Source of the DNA: DASQUK01 sp046723645
GTDB lineage: Bacteria; Actinomycetota; Acidimicrobiia; Acidimicrobiales; VFJN01
Length of the DNA: 6,507 bases
Assembly: GCA_046723645.1 (NCBI GenBank)
Contig: JBKOUY010000238.1
Coordinates: forward strand, 1-6,507
Direction of reading: 5' to 3'
Position numbers and translations under genes: made by a program
The notes under the pieces: generated by a model
What the model saw: the letters and a program-made list of their open reading frames with translations, nothing else
What the model was told of the DNA's origin: nothing
Databases searched by the model: none
Part shown: one piece after another, positions 5,806 to 6,507 of the stretch
Layout of the letters: each line of letters starts with the position of its first letter
How positions within the stretch are numbered: position 1 is the stretch's first letter

Positions 5806-6507
5806 GTGTCGGACATCGCAAACCCACAGCTGGCCGAGCTGCCGGAGGACTGGGATCGGGCGCTGGCGATCGTGGCGCATCCCGACGACCTCGAGTACGG
5901 CGGCGCTGCCGCCGTCGCACGCTGGACCGGGCAGGGCAAACAGGTCGCGTACGTCCTGGCGAGCAAGGGCGAGTCCGGCATCGATTCGATGGAGCCGGCC
6001 GAGAGCGCCCGGGTGCGCACGAGCGAGCAGCGCGACAGCGCCGCGGTCGTGGGCGTGACCGATGTCGAGTTCCTGGACCATCCCGACGGCACCATCGAGT
6101 ACGGGCTGGCGCTGAGGCGCGACCTGGCGGCCGCCATCCGTCGCCACCGCCCGGAGCTCGTCATCGGGGTCAACCACCGCGAGACCTACGGTGGCACCTA
6201 CATCAACATGGCCGACCACCGGGCCGTCGGGCTGGCGACGATCGACGCGGTGCGGGACGCGGCCAACCGCTGGGTGTTCCCGGAGCTGCGCGACGACGGG
6301 CTGGAACCGTGGTCGGGCGTTCGCTACCTGGCGGTCATCGCCTCGCCCCGGCCCACTCACGCCGTCGACGTGACCGCCACCTTCGACGTCGGTGTCGACT
6401 CCCTGCGGCGCCACGCCGCCTACCTCGCGGGGCTGGGGGACCCGGACCCCGAGGTGTTCCTCCGTCAGTGGGCGGAGGACACGGCCGAGCGGTTCGGCGG
6501 GCGCCTG
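5806..6507 (+). CDS. PIG-L/LmbE-family zinc-dependent deacetylase, 3' end outside the window
   Basis: Open frame of 234 codons running off the right edge. The GTG start directly abuts the TAG of the dehydrogenase gene (TAGGTG), and GGAGAAG at 5793-5799 inside the preceding gene can act as its ribosome site, so it is almost certainly co-transcribed. The family removes N-acetyl groups from sugar-containing substrates (mycothiol biosynthesis MshB, GPI anchor PIG-L, antibiotic tailoring). Seen: the AHPDD motif at 24-28, with His25 and Asp28 as zinc ligands and Asp27 as the general base; the R-x3-EQ-x4-A segment near 67-75; and MADHRAVG (135-142), in which His138 is the likely third zinc ligand. 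MshB itself would be expected in another context, and the link to acyl-CoA dehydrogenation is unclear. There is no signal peptide; it is cytosolic. Most of a roughly 240-aa member is present. Confidence 0.9.
   Translation, partial: MSDIANPQLAELPEDWDRALAIVAHPDDLEYGGAAAVARWTGQGKQVAYVLASKGESGIDSMEPAESARVRTSEQRDSAAVVGVTDVEFLDHPDGTIEYGLALRRDLAAAIRRHRPELVIGVNHRETYGGTYINMADHRAVGLATIDAVRDAANRWVFPELRDDGLEPWSGVRYLAVIASPRPTHAVDVTATFDVGVDSLRRHAAYLAGLGDPDPEVFLRQWAEDTAERFGGRL

Noticed and set aside
4810..6414. 534-codon open frame on the minus strand opposite the dehydrogenase and deacetylase
   Set aside because: His/Arg/Gly/Ala-rich translation without any domain, fully antisense to two well-supported enzymes. 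Long shadow frames are expected in DNA with very high third-position G+C.
1..6507. Novel defence, mobile or biosynthetic system
   Set aside because: No nuclease, toxin, transposase, phage, synthase or repeat array is visible. The two methyltransferases are small-molecule-type class I enzymes without DNA-methylase motifs, and mutY is housekeeping.

Overview
The window is roughly 70% G+C, with coding strands rich in G/C at third codon positions. It carries an actinobacterial-type MutY and several promoter-like TANNNT boxes placed for leaderless or short-leader transcription. Together these point to a high-GC actinobacterium, possibly an Acidimicrobiia-like lineage; the phylum is a reasonable inference and the class is a guess. 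No rRNA, tRNA, CRISPR, insertion sequence or integrase was seen. This looks like ordinary chromosomal metabolic and housekeeping DNA, not a mobile island.

Layout: everything radiates from one short divergent control region (3015-3089). Leftward on the minus strand lie a MaoC-type hot-dog hydratase (2502-3014), two adjacent and clearly paralogous class I SAM-dependent methyltransferases (1648-2445 and 881-1651, overlapping by ATGA), and the adenine glycosylase MutY (21-899, overlapping the second methyltransferase). Rightward on the plus strand lie a probable exported lipoprotein (3090-4169), a long acyl-CoA dehydrogenase with an N-terminal helical extension (4204-5805), and a PIG-L/LmbE-family zinc deacetylase that starts with GTG directly after the preceding stop codon and runs off the window (5806-6507).

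Metabolic theme: the dehydrogenase has the length and architecture of (2S)-methylsuccinyl-CoA dehydrogenase (Mcd), and the hydratase resembles the mesaconyl-CoA/itaconyl-CoA hydratase branch of the MaoC family. In the ethylmalonyl-CoA pathway those two enzymes act in sequence, and here both genes appear to have nearly the same promoter (-35-like box, 18-nt spacer, TACCGT, 8 nt, ATG). This suggests, but does not prove, co-regulated branched C5 acyl-CoA metabolism. The methyltransferases and MutY form a separate, tightly overlapped operon with its own promoter region, which contains an 11-bp tandem direct repeat. The lipoprotein promoter and the hydratase promoter share a perfect 9-bp inverted repeat.

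Nothing here amounts to a previously undescribed system. The points most worth checking are the shared promoter architecture, the inverted repeat in the divergent region, the N-terminal extension of the dehydrogenase and the methyltransferase duplication.
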